DNA from: Bacteroidales bacterium | GTDB lineage: Bacteria > Bacteroidota > Bacteroidia > Bacteroidales > P3 | Length of the DNA stretch: 6,943 nt | Assembly: GCA_023227645.1 (NCBI GenBank) | Contig: JALNVJ010000081.1 | Span: forward strand, 1 to 6,943 | Direction of reading: 5' to 3' | In this document: positions 6,553 through 6,943 of the stretch, in pieces | How the letters are laid out: every line of letters begins with the position of its first letter | How positions within the stretch are numbered: position 1 is the first letter of the stretch | Made by a program: the position numbers and the translations under genes | The notes under the pieces: generated by a model | Database searches by the model: none | Seen by the model: the letters and a program-made list of their open reading frames with translations, nothing else | Told to the model about the DNA's origin: nothing

Positions 6553-6943
6553 TTATGCCTTTAAAAACCCATCAATAAATTTCCTCTTCCGCTTTAATGA
6601 CAGTCCATTGTGATTTCTAAGCTTATTCTTTAAATCTGCAAAATGGCCATCAATAGCATTAGTAGTATTGGGAATATCTAGTTCAAAATAGTCATACCAG
6701 GTAAATAGCCATGGTAAGTTATTTTTCAAACTTCTATATGCACTTCGTAGTCTTTTATGAGTATAAAACGACTTGTTAGTCTGTGGATTAATTGTCCTTT
6801 CGTTTAAAAAGTCTTGCCATTTATCATGCCATAAATCTAATGTTCCGATAAATGATTCTTTGTCCGTTTGTTTCATTAAGTCCATTATCTCCATGAGTTC
6901 TTGAGCGGCTTTGAGTTTTGGTTTCTTTGTTAAATATCTCCTA
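6553..6943 (-). CDS. Transposase, C-terminal part (IS256/MULE-like DDE family; cut by window end)
   Basis: The frame is open from the right window edge; codons before the ATG at 6894 already read RRYLTKKPKLKAAQELMEI, so that Met is internal and the gene starts beyond 6943. About 129 C-terminal residues are visible, ending at TAA (6555-6553). The block TTNAIDGHFADLKNKLRNHN, followed by G-L, matches the C-terminal region of IS256/mutator-like DDE transposases, where a TTN-x-[ED]-G helix carries the last acidic catalytic residue, here apparently Asp rather than the usual Glu. From memory it is closest to the 'variant Zn-binding' IS256-like group common in Bacteroidota; the exact IS family is not certain. 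This part shows no frameshift or stop, so the element may be intact. It sits upstream of the envelope operon in the same orientation and leaves that operon's promoter whole. Confidence 0.8.
   Translation of the reverse strand, partial: RRYLTKKPKLKAAQELMEIMDLMKQTDKESFIGTLDLWHDKWQDFLNERTINPQTNKSFYTHKRLRSAYRSLKNNLPWLFTWYDYFELDIPNTTNAIDGHFADLKNKLRNHNGLSLKRKRKFIDGFLKA

Overview
The window looks like chromosomal DNA from a member of the Bacteroidota. Three things point there: AT-rich DNA with A/T-biased codons; exported proteins whose signal peptides end in NAQ or QSQ before the mature part; and a near-consensus Bacteroidota promoter (TTTG, 21 nt spacer, TATATTTG) with no strong Shine-Dalgarno sites. 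The order or genus cannot be fixed from this sequence.

Left part, + strand (1-1355): a compact nucleotide-metabolism cluster. It opens with the 3' part of purE (purine synthesis, cut by the window edge). After 15 nt comes a small P-loop nucleotide-kinase-like protein, and overlapping its end by 25 nt is a zinc-dependent dCMP deaminase. The kinase-like/deaminase pair is probably translationally coupled and acts on the deoxynucleotide pool. The same domain order exists as one fused protein in the known DcdV/AvcD anti-phage deaminases, but the setting here looks more like housekeeping.

Middle part, - strand (6324 down to 1387): a tightly packed three-gene operon, convergent with the first cluster. 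All three products carry signal peptides. In order of transcription they are: a 912-residue protein with an intact M48 metallopeptidase domain, a helical middle, a possible TolB-N/CsgG-like alpha/beta domain and a C-terminal beta-barrel-like domain; a 485-residue secreted protein of unknown function rich in beta strands; and a 215-residue outer membrane beta-barrel of the PorT/OMP_b-brl_2 type. Gaps of 25 and 2 nt suggest one transcript and perhaps one envelope complex. This operon is the least explained and most interesting part of the window.

Right part (6259-6943): a non-coding stretch of about 294 bp, then the C-terminal part of a transposase on the - strand that runs off the window. The non-coding stretch holds the operon promoter and, nearer the transposase, a run of three potential hairpins, the last resembling a terminator. 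This may be the end of the insertion sequence, a small structured RNA, or both.
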